Of a stretch of DNA of 64,000 bases, positions 15,112 to 24,025 are shown piece by piece. The stretch is from CAXNKH01 sp049296795 (GTDB taxonomy: Bacteria > Pseudomonadota > Gammaproteobacteria > Burkholderiales > Burkholderiaceae_C). A program made the translations under genes and the position numbers. The notes beneath the pieces were generated by a model that saw nothing but the letters and a program-made list of their open reading frames with translations, searched no databases and had not been told where the DNA came from. The DNA lies in assembly GCA_049296795.1 (NCBI GenBank), contig JBAQTC010000054.1, forward strand, positions 267,823-331,822. The letters run 5' to 3'. The first letter of the stretch is position 1, and the number at the start of each line of letters is the position of its first letter.

Positions 15112-17631
15112 TCACTGCGGTGCTTCGCGCAGGGTCTGAACCACGGATTGACGCAGAATGCCGCGCAAAGCCCACCAGCCAGCGCTCAAGGCCAGCACCC
15201 CACCCGACAGCGCGCCCAACAGCAACACCCAAGGGGAAAACACCCAGTCAAAGTCAAAAATAGTTTTGGCCAAAACCCAGCCCACACCACCGGCAACTAC
15301 CGAGGCCAGCGCACCGGCTAGAAAACCGACACCGGCCAACTCAGCGCGCTGAACTTGGCGTAGCAGATGACTGCTCGCGCCCAAGGCACGCATCAAGGCG
15401 AACTCTCTGGCACGCTGATCCCGGCTGGCCGTCAGCGTCGCGAACAGCACCAGTACGCCAGCAGCCAAGGTGAACCCGAACAAGAACTCTACCGCCAGCA
15501 CCACCTGGCCCATGACCCGCTGGATTTGAGCCAGGTTGGCGCTCATGTCAACCAGCGTGATGTTGGGGTAGCGCTGCACCAGTCGGTTGTCAAACCCTGG
15601 TGTAACGGGTGCTTTGAAAGCGCTCATATAGCTCAGCGGCACATCGTCCATGTGCGAGACCGGATAAATCACAAAAAAATTAGCGCGCATCGAAGCCCAA
15701 TCCACTTTGCGCAAGGAAGTGATGCGGGCTTCAGTCTGGACTCCGCCCATGTCAAATCGTAAGCGGTCCCCCAATTGAAGCTTCAGCGTTTTAGCCACGC
15801 CTGTTTCTACACTGAGCGCATCGGTTTCACCTGCCAGCCAGCGGCCAGCGACCACCTGATTATTGGGCGGTTGCTGGGCGCTGTGTGACACATTGAATTC
15901 GCGTTCCACCAGTCGCTTAGCCCGATCGTCAGCGTAGTCTTCAGCGCGCACCGGTTTGTCGTTGACCGCCAGCAGACGGCCTCGAATCATGGGATACCAG
16001 TCGTAGTTCGCCACCCCTGTAGTACGCAAACTTTGCTGGAAATCCTGTGCCTGTTGCGGCATGACATTGATCACAAAACGATTAGGCGCGTCAACCGGGC
16101 TGGTGTTTTTCCAACTGTTCACGAGGTCAAAGCGCAACAAAACCAGCAATACCAGGGCCATCAAACTGAGCGCCAAAGCACTGATTTGCAGCACCGCAAG
16201 AAAAGGTCTTGCCGTCAAGCCCCGGGTCGCCAACAGCAGCCAATACGGCGCTGAAGTTTCCTGGACGAAACGCCTTAGCAGTGCAAGCGCCAGCCAACTC
16301 AAGCCTGCAAACACAATACCAGACCCAAAGTAAGCGCACACCAGCACAAGACTCATCCTGAGGTCTTGGCTGAACAAGAGCAGTAGCGCTGAAAAACCCA
16401 GCAAACCCAAAATGAGAACGCCAAGCGAGGCCAACCGAGGCGGGCCGACATCGCGCCGAATGGCTCGCAGCGCCGGCACCTGCGCCAATTGCAAAATGGG
16501 AGGCAAACCAAAAGCCAGCATCAACATCAAACCGGTACCCAGGCCCAGGGCCACCGGACCGAAGCCTGCTGCCGGCAAACTGGATTCAACCAGTCCCGCC
16601 AAAAACAAAACAAAGAGATGGTGCATAGACCAGCCCAACAGCAGCCCTAGGCCACTGGCCAGCAACCCTGCCAGCCCAAACTCAAAAGCATAACTTCCCG
16701 CCATCGTCGCTTGACGCAAGCCCAATACCCGTAGCATCGCGCAAGAATCAATCTGGCTACTGGCAAAGCTGCGCGCTGACAACGCCACGGCCACGGCACT
16801 CAACAAGGCCGCCAATAAAGCCACTAAGCTCATGAATTTCTCAGCCCGTTCCAGCATCTTGGCCATTTCAGGACGACCACTCTCAATCGACTCGATTCGA
16901 ATGCCCCGAATCTCGGGTCGTTTAATCTCCAAACTGGACCAACTCACAAACGCAGCAACCGCCTTGTCTTCCCCCGCCAGCGCCAACCGGTAGCTCACTC
17001 GACTCGCCGGCTGTATCAGTTCAGTCGCCTCCACATCTTCCTGGTTGAGCATCACGCGGGGCGCCATGTTCATGAACCCCGCACCTCGGTCGGGCTCACC
17101 AACGATGATTTTGGCCAGTCGAAAACGACTGAATCCCAGCAGCAGGCTATCGCCCAGCTTCAAGTCCAGCGCAGCCAGTAGGGCGGCATCAATCCAGGCT
17201 TCGCCGCGCGCTGGAATCCCGACACTCAGAATTTCTTTCCCATCAGGGTGATCGGCCACTCTAAGCTTGCCGCGCAACGGATAACCCGCTTGCACTGCCT
17301 TGAGCGCAATCAGTTTGCTAGCCCCTCCCTGCGATTCAGGGGATCGCGCCATGGTGGGAAAGCCCAGGCTGGAAACAAATTGCAAACCCAGGTCGTGGGC
17401 TTTGGCTTCAAACTGAGGCGGTGGCGGATGGTCACTCACCAGTACCGCATCACCCCCCAGCAGTTGCCGCGCATCACGCAGCATCCCGCGTTGCAATCGA
17501 TCGGTAAAAAAACTCACGGCGGTCAGCGCAGCGACTGCCAAGCTCACGGCCGCGATCAACAAACGCAGGTCGCCCGAGCGCAGATCACGCCCCAAGGAGC
17601 GCCAACCCAAGCGCCAAAATGCTGGTGTCAT
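15112..17631 (-). CDS. FtsX/YbbP-like ABC transporter permease
   Basis: An 839-residue inner-membrane protein with the double MacB/FtsX architecture of the YbbP family: an N-terminal TM helix (LRLLIAAVSLAVAALTAVSFF), a large periplasmic domain, three or four TM helices around residues 265-400, further TM helices, a second periplasmic domain, and three C-terminal TM helices ending in LLGALSGGVLALSAGW. Such permeases normally pair with a YbbA-type ATPase; none is encoded beside it. I chose the ATG at 17631 (MTPAFWRLGWRSLGRD); the frame is open further upstream but overlaps fdhD. It follows fdhD by 20 bp in the same direction and may be co-transcribed. Substrate unknown, possibly lipids or toxic hydrophobic compounds. 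Confidence 0.85.
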   Translation of the reverse strand: MTPAFWRLGWRSLGRDLRSGDLRLLIAAVSLAVAALTAVSFFTDRLQRGMLRDARQLLGGDAVLVSDHPPPPQFEAKAHDLGLQFVSSLGFPTMARSPESQGGASKLIALKAVQAGYPLRGKLRVADHPDGKEILSVGIPARGEAWIDAALLAALDLKLGDSLLLGFSRFRLAKIIVGEPDRGAGFMNMAPRVMLNQEDVEATELIQPASRVSYRLALAGEDKAVAAFVSWSSLEIKRPEIRGIRIESIESGRPEMAKMLERAEKFMSLVALLAALLSAVAVALSARSFASSQIDSCAMLRVLGLRQATMAGSYAFEFGLAGLLASGLGLLLGWSMHHLFVLFLAGLVESSLPAAGFGPVALGLGTGLMLMLAFGLPPILQLAQVPALRAIRRDVGPPRLASLGVLILGLLGFSALLLLFSQDLRMSLVLVCAYFGSGIVFAGLSWLALALLRRFVQETSAPYWLLLATRGLTARPFLAVLQISALALSLMALVLLVLLRFDLVNSWKNTSPVDAPNRFVINVMPQQAQDFQQSLRTTGVANYDWYPMIRGRLLAVNDKPVRAEDYADDRAKRLVEREFNVSHSAQQPPNNQVVAGRWLAGETDALSVETGVAKTLKLQLGDRLRFDMGGVQTEARITSLRKVDWASMRANFFVIYPVSHMDDVPLSYMSAFKAPVTPGFDNRLVQRYPNITLVDMSANLAQIQRVMGQVVLAVEFLFGFTLAAGVLVLFATLTASRDQRAREFALMRALGASSHLLRQVQRAELAGVGFLAGALASVVAGGVGWVLAKTIFDFDWVFSPWVLLLGALSGGVLALSAGWWALRGILRQSVVQTLREAPQ

Positions 17632-17651
17632 CGTTGGACTTTGAGTGCTTC

Positions 17652-18497
17652 TCACGCCAGCGTACGCAGTTTGGTCCCCGCCAGCTCCGGCTGCAAACGC
17701 AATCGATCCGATCCGCTGTAGCAAAGAAAATGCTTGTTGGTGGCACGCCCCACCGTGCATAAGCCAAGGCGTTGCGCCACTTCATGCCCCATTTGGGTTA
17801 TGCCGCTGCGCGAAACCACGATCGGCACACCCATCTGGGCCGATTTAATGACCATTTCGCTGGTCAAGCGACCGGTGGTGTAGAACACTTTGTCGGCTCC
17901 AGCCATGTCGTCTTGCAACCACATCCAGCCTGCAATGGTGTCAATGGCATTGTGCCGACCCACATCTTCGACAAACATCAGCATCTCTTCACTGCGAAAC
18001 AAAGCACACGCGTGAACCGAGCCGGAGGATTTGTACGTGCTTTCTTGTAAGCGAATTGCATTGACAATGGCATACAGTTGCGACTGACTTAAATGGGCTT
18101 TCGGCAATTCAATATCGTCAATTTCAGCCATTAAATCACCGAAAACACTGCCTTGACCGCAACCTGTGGTTACGACCCGACGCGAGGTTTTTTCTTCAAT
18201 CTCATCAATTCCATGCCGGGTTTTAACGGCTGCCGCTCCAACCTCCCAATCGACGCTGATCGATTCAATTTCCTGAACTGATTTGATCAGGCGCTGATTC
18301 CGTAAAAAACCCAAAACCAGCAATTCGGGATACGCACCCAAGGTCATCAGCGTCACGAGTTCGCGCTTGTCGACGTAAACCGTCAGTGCGCGTTCTGCCG
18401 GAATCGAAGCCGTTGTGATCTCGCCAAACTCATTGACCGCGGCAATCTCCTGCGTCAGGGGCGCACGGGCTTGGGTGAGGATGGGTAGCAGTGTCAT
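17652..18497 (-). CDS. fdhD: formate dehydrogenase accessory sulfurtransferase FdhD
   Basis: FdhD passes sulfur from IscS to the bis-MGD cofactor of formate dehydrogenase. The protein has 281 residues, normal length. Family motifs include AERALTVYVDKRELVTLM, GFLRNQRLI, VHACALFR, EDVGRHNAIDTIAG, YTTGRLTSEMVIKSA and SRSGITQMGHEVAQ. Unlike E. coli FdhD, which has CGVCG, the mobile-loop motif here is TTGCGQGSVF, with a single cysteine (C113). It lies downstream of the fdh structural operon but is separated from it by an intrinsic terminator (18511-18547), so it should have its own promoter or depend on read-through. Confidence 0.95.
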   Translation of the reverse strand: MTLLPILTQARAPLTQEIAAVNEFGEITTASIPAERALTVYVDKRELVTLMTLGAYPELLVLGFLRNQRLIKSVQEIESISVDWEVGAAAVKTRHGIDEIEEKTSRRVVTTGCGQGSVFGDLMAEIDDIELPKAHLSQSQLYAIVNAIRLQESTYKSSGSVHACALFRSEEMLMFVEDVGRHNAIDTIAGWMWLQDDMAGADKVFYTTGRLTSEMVIKSAQMGVPIVVSRSGITQMGHEVAQRLGLCTVGRATNKHFLCYSGSDRLRLQPELAGTKLRTLA

Positions 18498-18510
18498 CGC
18501 GCAAGCCTAC

Positions 18511-18547
18511 ATTAAAAATGGGCCGGGGCTGTGAAGCCCGGGCCCAT
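18511..18547 (-). terminator. intrinsic terminator of the fdh operon
   Basis: ATGGGCCGGGGCT (18518-18530) pairs with AGCCCGGGCCCAT (18535-18547) with a single mismatch around a GTGA loop. On the minus strand this 13-bp stem is followed by TTTTAAT. It lies about 20 bp past the Ala/Pro-rich gene and before fdhD, and is one of the two strongest terminators in the window. Confidence 0.85.
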
Positions 18548-18568
18548 GTGCATCTCGACAAAAAGGTT

Positions 18569-18958
18569 TCAGGACTTTTTGGCGGCTGCGGGCGGTGTAG
18601 CAGCCGGTGCGGCGGGTGCAGCCGCTGCTGGTTTGGCCGGTGCTGGAGCCGCTGCTGTTGTGGCTACGGCAGCTGGCGCTGGCGCTGGCGTGTAGACAAA
18701 CTTGCCAGGGTCAGCGCAAGCCGCAGTCGCAGCAGCTGGCTGGGTCTCTTTTTTCGTTGCCTTGGCTGTTCGGTAGTAATGGGCAGCTGACTTGTCTTGC
18801 GCTTTGCACAGCAAGTAACCATCGACTTTACCCGCATGCGCTGTCTTGGCCGCGGTTTCAGCCGCTTTGGCCTTGGCCTCATCGCTGGGAGGCGGGAGTT
18901 TCGCCAGGGCCGAAACAGCGACAGCGCAGCCAGCCAGCAAGATCAAATAATTTTTCAT
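18569..18958 (-). CDS. exported Ala/Pro-rich protein in fdh operon
   Basis: A 129-residue protein with a signal peptide (MKNYLILLAGCAVAVSALA) and a short mature domain with two cysteines (GYLLCKAQDKSAAHYYRT and TAACADPGKFVYT). A low-complexity tail of Ala, Pro and Thr ends in KKS. It should be periplasmic or surface-attached; the two cysteines could form a disulfide or bind a metal. It is the last gene of the formate dehydrogenase operon before the terminator, after fdhC with a gap of about 55 bp; GAGGG precedes the ATG. No known family was recognised. The tail may be a flexible, cell-wall-spanning linker (inference). Confidence 0.7.
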   Translation of the reverse strand: MKNYLILLAGCAVAVSALAKLPPPSDEAKAKAAETAAKTAHAGKVDGYLLCKAQDKSAAHYYRTAKATKKETQPAAATAACADPGKFVYTPAPAPAAVATTAAAPAPAKPAAAAPAAPAATPPAAAKKS

Positions 18959-19013
18959 ATTGCCCTCTTCTTCATCAGTTCAGGACTGGGGCACAAAGCC
19001 CTGTCCGCAAGCT

Positions 19014-20180
19014 TCAAGTTTGTTGTACCGTAGAGCCGCCAGCAGTAGCTGCCGTGCGTTGCGCCGGAATTTTTCCCGCCTTGATATCGTCGTACCAGAG
19101 TTCATGGTGCTCCTTGGCCCAGGTCTCGTCGACCTTGCCGGTTCGCATGGCCTGGTAAGCCCCTTTCATGCCGATGGTGCCCAGGTATATATGGCCCAGG
19201 AACAGCGCCATCATCAAGACCGTGGCGACAGCGTGAATCATGTGGGCGACCTGCATGGTGCCGCGTTCATAAATCAGACCCGGGATCAACTTGTCAAGTA
19301 CCAGGCCGGATGCCACCACGATGATGCCGAGGAAGAAAACGCCGCCCCAGAAAATCAACTTCTCACCCGCATTGAAGCGATGAGAAGGCACTTCAGCACC
19401 TGAAAACAAGCCGCCACCTTTAAGCAACCAGGTCAAGTCGCCTTTGCTTGGGAAATTGTCTTTAAGGAAAGTGATAAACACGATCACCAGAGATACTGCG
19501 AACAAGGGGCCGGCAAAATTATGCAAATTCTTTAGCGCATAACTGAGCCAACCAAACAAAGTGCCTCCCATGATGGGCAGTAGAAAAAATTTGCCAAAAG
19601 CGATCACCAAGCCCGAGACCGCCAGACTGACGAAAGCAATCGCATTGGTCCAATGGGCGGCTCGTTCGAAAGCGGTAAAACGCTCTATGCTGCGTCCACT
19701 CTCCTTGCCATGTAGCCCAATCGCGCCTTTGCGCCAGTAAAACAAGGCAATGGCAAGCACCACAATCAGAATCAAAGAGCCCCCGTAAGGGATGATCCAG
19801 TTATTGCGAACCTGACGCCAAGCATCTCCCGCATTGGTCACGCGAGAACCGGGGTACTGAACGAAAGGCTGGATCAGATTACCCGCCTCAGGTGCTTGAC
19901 TCAAGGGCAAGCTGCTGTAGCCCGTTACGCCTGCACCGACCTGGCGCCACATCGGCGCATTGTTACCCGGCTGAACCTTGTTGCGCTCGGCATTGGTTTG
20001 ACTGGCGTACTTCGGATCGGCATCGGCGTCAGGCTTGACGTCCTGGATGTTCTGACTCTGAATTGCGGCTGGCTGTGCCGCAGGTGTTGTCGGTTTGGCT
20101 GAAGCAGGTGCTGGTGTTTGCGCCACAGCGCAGCCCCAGGCCAATGCCGTCCATAAAGCCACAGTGAGCGCTTTTTTCAT
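19014..20180 (-). CDS. formate dehydrogenase cytochrome b556 (gamma) subunit
   Basis: The 388-residue membrane subunit passing electrons from the Fe-S subunit to quinone through two haem b groups. After a signal-like start (MKKALTVALWTALAWGCAVAQ) comes an approximately 110-residue exported segment rich in P, A and Q. A TM helix follows (GGSLILIVVLAIALFYW), then the di-haem cytochrome b core with histidines in RAAHWTNAIAF, LHNFAGPLFAV and VAHMIHAVATVL. E. coli FdnI/FdoI lack this long N-terminal extension; betaproteobacterial FdhC-type subunits have it. It lies downstream of the mini-lipoprotein gene with a 12-bp gap. Confidence 0.92.
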   Translation of the reverse strand: MKKALTVALWTALAWGCAVAQTPAPASAKPTTPAAQPAAIQSQNIQDVKPDADADPKYASQTNAERNKVQPGNNAPMWRQVGAGVTGYSSLPLSQAPEAGNLIQPFVQYPGSRVTNAGDAWRQVRNNWIIPYGGSLILIVVLAIALFYWRKGAIGLHGKESGRSIERFTAFERAAHWTNAIAFVSLAVSGLVIAFGKFFLLPIMGGTLFGWLSYALKNLHNFAGPLFAVSLVIVFITFLKDNFPSKGDLTWLLKGGGLFSGAEVPSHRFNAGEKLIFWGGVFFLGIIVVASGLVLDKLIPGLIYERGTMQVAHMIHAVATVLMMALFLGHIYLGTIGMKGAYQAMRTGKVDETWAKEHHELWYDDIKAGKIPAQRTAATAGGSTVQQT

Positions 20181-20192
20181 AAAGCTATCCCG

Positions 20193-20414
20193 TCAGTTTG
20201 TTTTGGTGTAATCGTTCTGCCCGTTCTGAGTCCGGGCTTTGAGATGCGACTCCCAACTCGCCTTGTCTCCCGCCTTCCAGCCTTTATCAGCAAAAGGTTT
20301 GCCAGTACCGGTGTAGGGGGCCGCGTCTTGTTTGATGTTGCCAGCAGTCTGTGGTTTTTCCCCACAAGCACTCAGCAAGGAAAGCGCAGCCGCGATGAAC
20401 ACTATTTTTTTCAT
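20193..20414 (-). CDS. small lipoprotein in fdh operon
   Basis: A 73-residue lipoprotein: MKKIVFIAAALSLLSACGEK with lipobox LSAC, then a short polar mature part with GKPFADKGWKAGDKASWESH and ending NDYTKTN. The ATG overlaps the fdhB stop (ATGA) and is preceded by a G-rich ribosome-binding site. Similar mini-lipoproteins occur between fdhB and fdhC in related bacteria (from memory), so it is probably a dedicated partner of the periplasmic formate dehydrogenase. Its role is unknown; the lipid anchor and tryptophan-rich motif suggest an assembly or docking factor (inference). Confidence 0.75.
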   Translation of the reverse strand: MKKIVFIAAALSLLSACGEKPQTAGNIKQDAAPYTGTGKPFADKGWKAGDKASWESHLKARTQNGQNDYTKTN

Positions 20415-21034
20415 GATTTCCCCCCCGCAGGGCTGGGTTGACCGGCCTGCTTGGAACCATAGGCCGTACCCCAACCCCAAACTTCAGCACCCTTGCCGCG
20501 CTGGAGAACACGGTTACGGAAAATGTCAGCCACCACATCGCCATCGCCTGCGATCAGCGCTTTGGTCGAACACATTTCGGCGCAAGCCGGCAACTTGCCT
20601 TCGGCCAAGCGATTGCGCCCGTATTTTTCGAACTCCGCCTGGCTACCATTGGCTTCCGGTCCGCCAGCGCAAAAGGTGCATTTGTCCATTTTCCCGCGCA
20701 CACCAAAAGTGCCTTGCGACGGAAACTGCGGCGCGCCGAACGGGCAGGCGTATGAACAGTAGCCACAGCCGATGCAGACGTCTTTATCGTGCAACACCAC
20801 GCCTTCGTCAGTGCGGTAAAAACAATTGACCGGACAGACAGCCATGCAAGGCGCATCGCTGCAGTGCATGCAGGCCACCGAAATCGATTTCTCACCGGGT
20901 ATGCCGTCGTTAAGGGTAACGACTCGGCGGCGGTTCACACCCCAAGGAACTTCATGCTCGTTTTTACAAGCCGTAACGCAACCGTTGCATTCAATGCAAC
21001 GCTCGGCGTCGCTCACAAATTTCATGCGTGCCAT
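20411..21034 (-). CDS. formate dehydrogenase iron-sulfur (beta) subunit
   Basis: A 207-residue four-cluster ferredoxin subunit linking the catalytic subunit to cytochrome b. Cys motifs are CIECNGCVTAC, CMHCSDAPCMAVCP, CIGCGYCSYACP and CTFC...C...C (ACAEMCSTKA), typical of the DMSO-reductase-family beta subunits. It has no C-terminal membrane helix, unlike E. coli FdnH; it more closely resembles Fdh3B-type subunits. It starts 9 bp after the fdhA stop; the ribosome-binding site AAGGAGA overlaps the fdhA stop codon, showing tight coupling. Confidence 0.94.
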   Translation of the reverse strand: MARMKFVSDAERCIECNGCVTACKNEHEVPWGVNRRRVVTLNDGIPGEKSISVACMHCSDAPCMAVCPVNCFYRTDEGVVLHDKDVCIGCGYCSYACPFGAPQFPSQGTFGVRGKMDKCTFCAGGPEANGSQAEFEKYGRNRLAEGKLPACAEMCSTKALIAGDGDVVADIFRNRVLQRGKGAEVWGWGTAYGSKQAGQPSPAGGKS

Positions 21035-21043
21035 AACGTCTCC

Positions 21044-24004
21044 TTATGCTCTCTCGACGTTGCAGATCGTCGTTTTGGTTTCCTGCATCATCGTCACACT
21101 GTCGTAGCCATAGGTCGTTGCGGTGTTGACCGCTTCGCCACGTACCACGGGTGCTGCGCCGCTGGGGTAATACGCCAACATATCGGCCCCTTGCCAATGA
21201 CCCGAAAAGTGAAACGGCATGAACACAGTATCGGGACCGACCCGCTCGGTCACCTGCGCCTGCACATTAAGCCGTGCACCCGTTGGTGAACTGAGCCAGA
21301 CCCGCTCGCCGTTGCGAATGCCACGTTCCGCTGCGCTCTTGGGGTTGATCTCAACAAAAGCCTCTTGCTGCAACTCGGCCAGCCAGGGGTTGGACCGGGT
21401 CTCCTCGCCACCACCTTCGTACTCGACCAAACGGCCCGAAGTCAGGATCAGCGGAAATTTCTCGTGCGCCTTGTCGGCCAGATTCTTCTGTTGCACGGTC
21501 TTGTACAACGTCGGCATGCGCCAGAACGCTTTTTTGTCGTCATGGGTCGGGTACTTCGCCACCAGATCAGCGCGAGTGCTGTAAAGCGGCTCACGGTGCT
21601 GCGGAATGGCATCCGGGAAGTTCCACACCACAGCCCGCGCTTTGGCATTACCGAAAGGATGGCAGCCGTGGTTTTGCATCACGACGCGCTGAATACCACC
21701 GGACATGTCGGTCTTCCAGTTCTTGCCTTCGGCTGCCGCTTTTTCAGCATCCGTCAACTCACCCCACCAGCCCAACTTCTTCATCAAGACATGGTCGAAT
21801 TCGGGGTATCCGGTGGTGATGTCGGCTCCCAACGAATGGGATCCGTCTTCCGCTAACAAATTCTTACCTTCGCGCTCAACACCAAAATTAGCCCGGAAGT
21901 TTCCGCCGCCATCCATCACGTGCTTGCCCGTGCTGTACAGATTGGGCGAGCCAGGGTGCTTGAGTGCCGCCGTACCGTAGCAAGGCCAGGGCAAACCGAA
22001 ATAATCACCGGTGAAATCGTAGCCGGTCTCTTTGTCCTTGCCACCCTTGGCTTTGAGCGTCTTGACGTCAAACAAATGCATATTGCGCATATGGGCTTTG
22101 AGTCGCTCAGGACTTTGACCGGTATAGCCAATGGTCCACATCGAGCCATTGATTTCACGCAAGATATCCTCTGGCACAGGCTCGTCCATGCCCTTGACTT
22201 TTTGCATTTTGTAGTTCTTCGACAACTCTTTGCCAAAGCCCAGCTTGTCTGCAAACTGCTGCATGATCATGTGGTCGCTGCGGCTTTCCCACAGCGGCTC
22301 TATGACTTTTTCGCGCCACTGAATAGAGCGATTCGATGCCGTCACTGAGCCACTGGTTTCAAACTGCGTCGCTGCGGGCAACAGATAGACCGCCCGGTTC
22401 GGGTTGAGGTCTTCAGCCTTGCCTGGCATCGCAGCCATCGCCGCCGTTGCCGAAGGATAGGGGTCAACCACCACCAGCAGGTCGAGCTTGTCCATGGCCT
22501 TTTTCATCTCTAGCCCGCGGGTTTGCGAGTTGGGCGCGTGGCCCCAGAAAAACACGCCGCGCAGGTTGGATTCCTGATCAATCAGCTCATTTTTCTCCAT
22601 CACGCCATCGATCCAGCGCGACACCGTGATGCCGGGCTTACCCATCATGGCCGGGGAGGCATAGCGTCCCTTGATCCACTCGAAATCAAGTCCCCAGGCC
22701 TTGGCGAAATGCTTCCATGAGCCCTCAGCCAGACCGTAGTAGCCCGGCAGCGAGTCGGGGTTGGGGCCAACGTCGGTTGCGCCTTGCACATTGTCATGGC
22801 CGCGGAAAATATTGGTACCGCCACCGGCCACGCCGACATTGCCCAAAGCCAGTTGCAAAATACAGGAAGCACGAACAATGGCGTTACCAATGGTGTGTTG
22901 GGTTTGGCCCATGCACCAAACAATGGTGGAAGGACGGTTCTTGGCCATCATTTCGGCCGCTTTGAACACGGTAGCCTCGTCGACGCCACAGACCTCGGTC
23001 ACCTTGTCCGGCGTCCATTTGGCCATCACATCTTCTTTGACTTTATCCATGCCATAGACGCGGTCGTTGATGTATTTCTTGTCTTCCCATCCGTTCTTGA
23101 AAATGTGATACAGCATGCCGAACAGAAAAGCAATGTCCGAACCCGAGCGAATACGGATGTATTCATCGGCGCGTGCTGCGGTGCGGGTAAAGCGCGGATC
23201 GACCACGATCATCTTGGTGCCAGTTTCCTTGGCATGCAACATGTGCAGCAAGCTCACAGGATGCGCTTCTGCCGCGTTCGAGCCGATGTACATCGCACAT
23301 TTGCTGTTTTGCATGTCGTTGTACGAATTGGTCATCGCACCGTAACCCCAGGTATTGGCTACGCCAGCCACCGTAGTGGAGTGGCAAATCCTGGCCTGAT
23401 GGTCGCAGTTGTTGGTGCCCCATAAGCTGACCCACTTGCGCATCAAATAGGCCTGTTCGTTGTTGTGCTTGGAGGAGCCAACGAAGTAAAGGCTGTCCGG
23501 GCCACTGGCTTTACGCAACTCCAGCATCTTGGCGCTGATTTCGTTGAGTGCCGTATCCCAGCTGATACGCTCGTACTTGCCTTTGACCAGCTTCATGGGA
23601 TAACGCAGACGGAACTCGCCGTGTCCGTGTTCACGCAAAGCTGCGCCTTTGGCGCAATGCGCACCCAGGTTGATCGGAGAATCAAACACCGGTTCCTGAC
23701 GGACCCAGACCCCGTTCTCGACCACGGCATCAACTGCGCAACCCACTGAACAGTGCGTGCAGATCGTTCGCTTGATTTCTATCTTTCCATCTCCAATAGC
23801 TGCGCCGGTCTGGGCCGCATCGGCCTTTTTCACCAACGTGAGCTGTGAAGCGGCGATGCCAACGCCAACGCCCAAACCGGAACGGCGTAAAAACGCGCGA
23901 CGGTCCATGGTGGGCAGGGCTTGCGACAAGCCACGACGCAAGCTGTGGGTAAACGGCGAGCGAACCGTCGCATCACCAGTCGAAGATTTTTTAGTCAATA
24001 ACAT
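21044..24004 (-). CDS. formate dehydrogenase catalytic (alpha) subunit, Tat-exported
   Basis: A 986-residue molybdopterin (or tungstopterin) bis-MGD oxidoreductase oxidising formate to CO2, probably on the periplasmic side. A Tat signal DRRAFLRRSG is at residues 34-43, followed by a hydrophobic stretch to about 65. The [4Fe-4S] cysteines are C82, C85, C89 and C117 (CTHCSVGC...AHCAKGA). The metal ligand is cysteine C207 in DHQARICHSTTV, so this is the Cys form, not selenocysteine. GGAG six bases upstream supports the start at 24004. It lies between the Tat mini-protein and fdhB. The sequence resembles Fdh3A-like enzymes of betaproteobacteria. The Mo/W preference cannot be read. Confidence 0.95.
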   Translation of the reverse strand: MLLTKKSSTGDATVRSPFTHSLRRGLSQALPTMDRRAFLRRSGLGVGVGIAASQLTLVKKADAAQTGAAIGDGKIEIKRTICTHCSVGCAVDAVVENGVWVRQEPVFDSPINLGAHCAKGAALREHGHGEFRLRYPMKLVKGKYERISWDTALNEISAKMLELRKASGPDSLYFVGSSKHNNEQAYLMRKWVSLWGTNNCDHQARICHSTTVAGVANTWGYGAMTNSYNDMQNSKCAMYIGSNAAEAHPVSLLHMLHAKETGTKMIVVDPRFTRTAARADEYIRIRSGSDIAFLFGMLYHIFKNGWEDKKYINDRVYGMDKVKEDVMAKWTPDKVTEVCGVDEATVFKAAEMMAKNRPSTIVWCMGQTQHTIGNAIVRASCILQLALGNVGVAGGGTNIFRGHDNVQGATDVGPNPDSLPGYYGLAEGSWKHFAKAWGLDFEWIKGRYASPAMMGKPGITVSRWIDGVMEKNELIDQESNLRGVFFWGHAPNSQTRGLEMKKAMDKLDLLVVVDPYPSATAAMAAMPGKAEDLNPNRAVYLLPAATQFETSGSVTASNRSIQWREKVIEPLWESRSDHMIMQQFADKLGFGKELSKNYKMQKVKGMDEPVPEDILREINGSMWTIGYTGQSPERLKAHMRNMHLFDVKTLKAKGGKDKETGYDFTGDYFGLPWPCYGTAALKHPGSPNLYSTGKHVMDGGGNFRANFGVEREGKNLLAEDGSHSLGADITTGYPEFDHVLMKKLGWWGELTDAEKAAAEGKNWKTDMSGGIQRVVMQNHGCHPFGNAKARAVVWNFPDAIPQHREPLYSTRADLVAKYPTHDDKKAFWRMPTLYKTVQQKNLADKAHEKFPLILTSGRLVEYEGGGEETRSNPWLAELQQEAFVEINPKSAAERGIRNGERVWLSSPTGARLNVQAQVTERVGPDTVFMPFHFSGHWQGADMLAYYPSGAAPVVRGEAVNTATTYGYDSVTMMQETKTTICNVERA

Positions 24005-24025
24005 GGGGGTCTCCAGTGGCCGGCG

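Noticed and set aside
21044..24004. Selenocysteine form of formate dehydrogenase
   Set aside because: The metal-ligand position (residue 207) is an ordinary cysteine codon and the frame contains no in-frame TGA.
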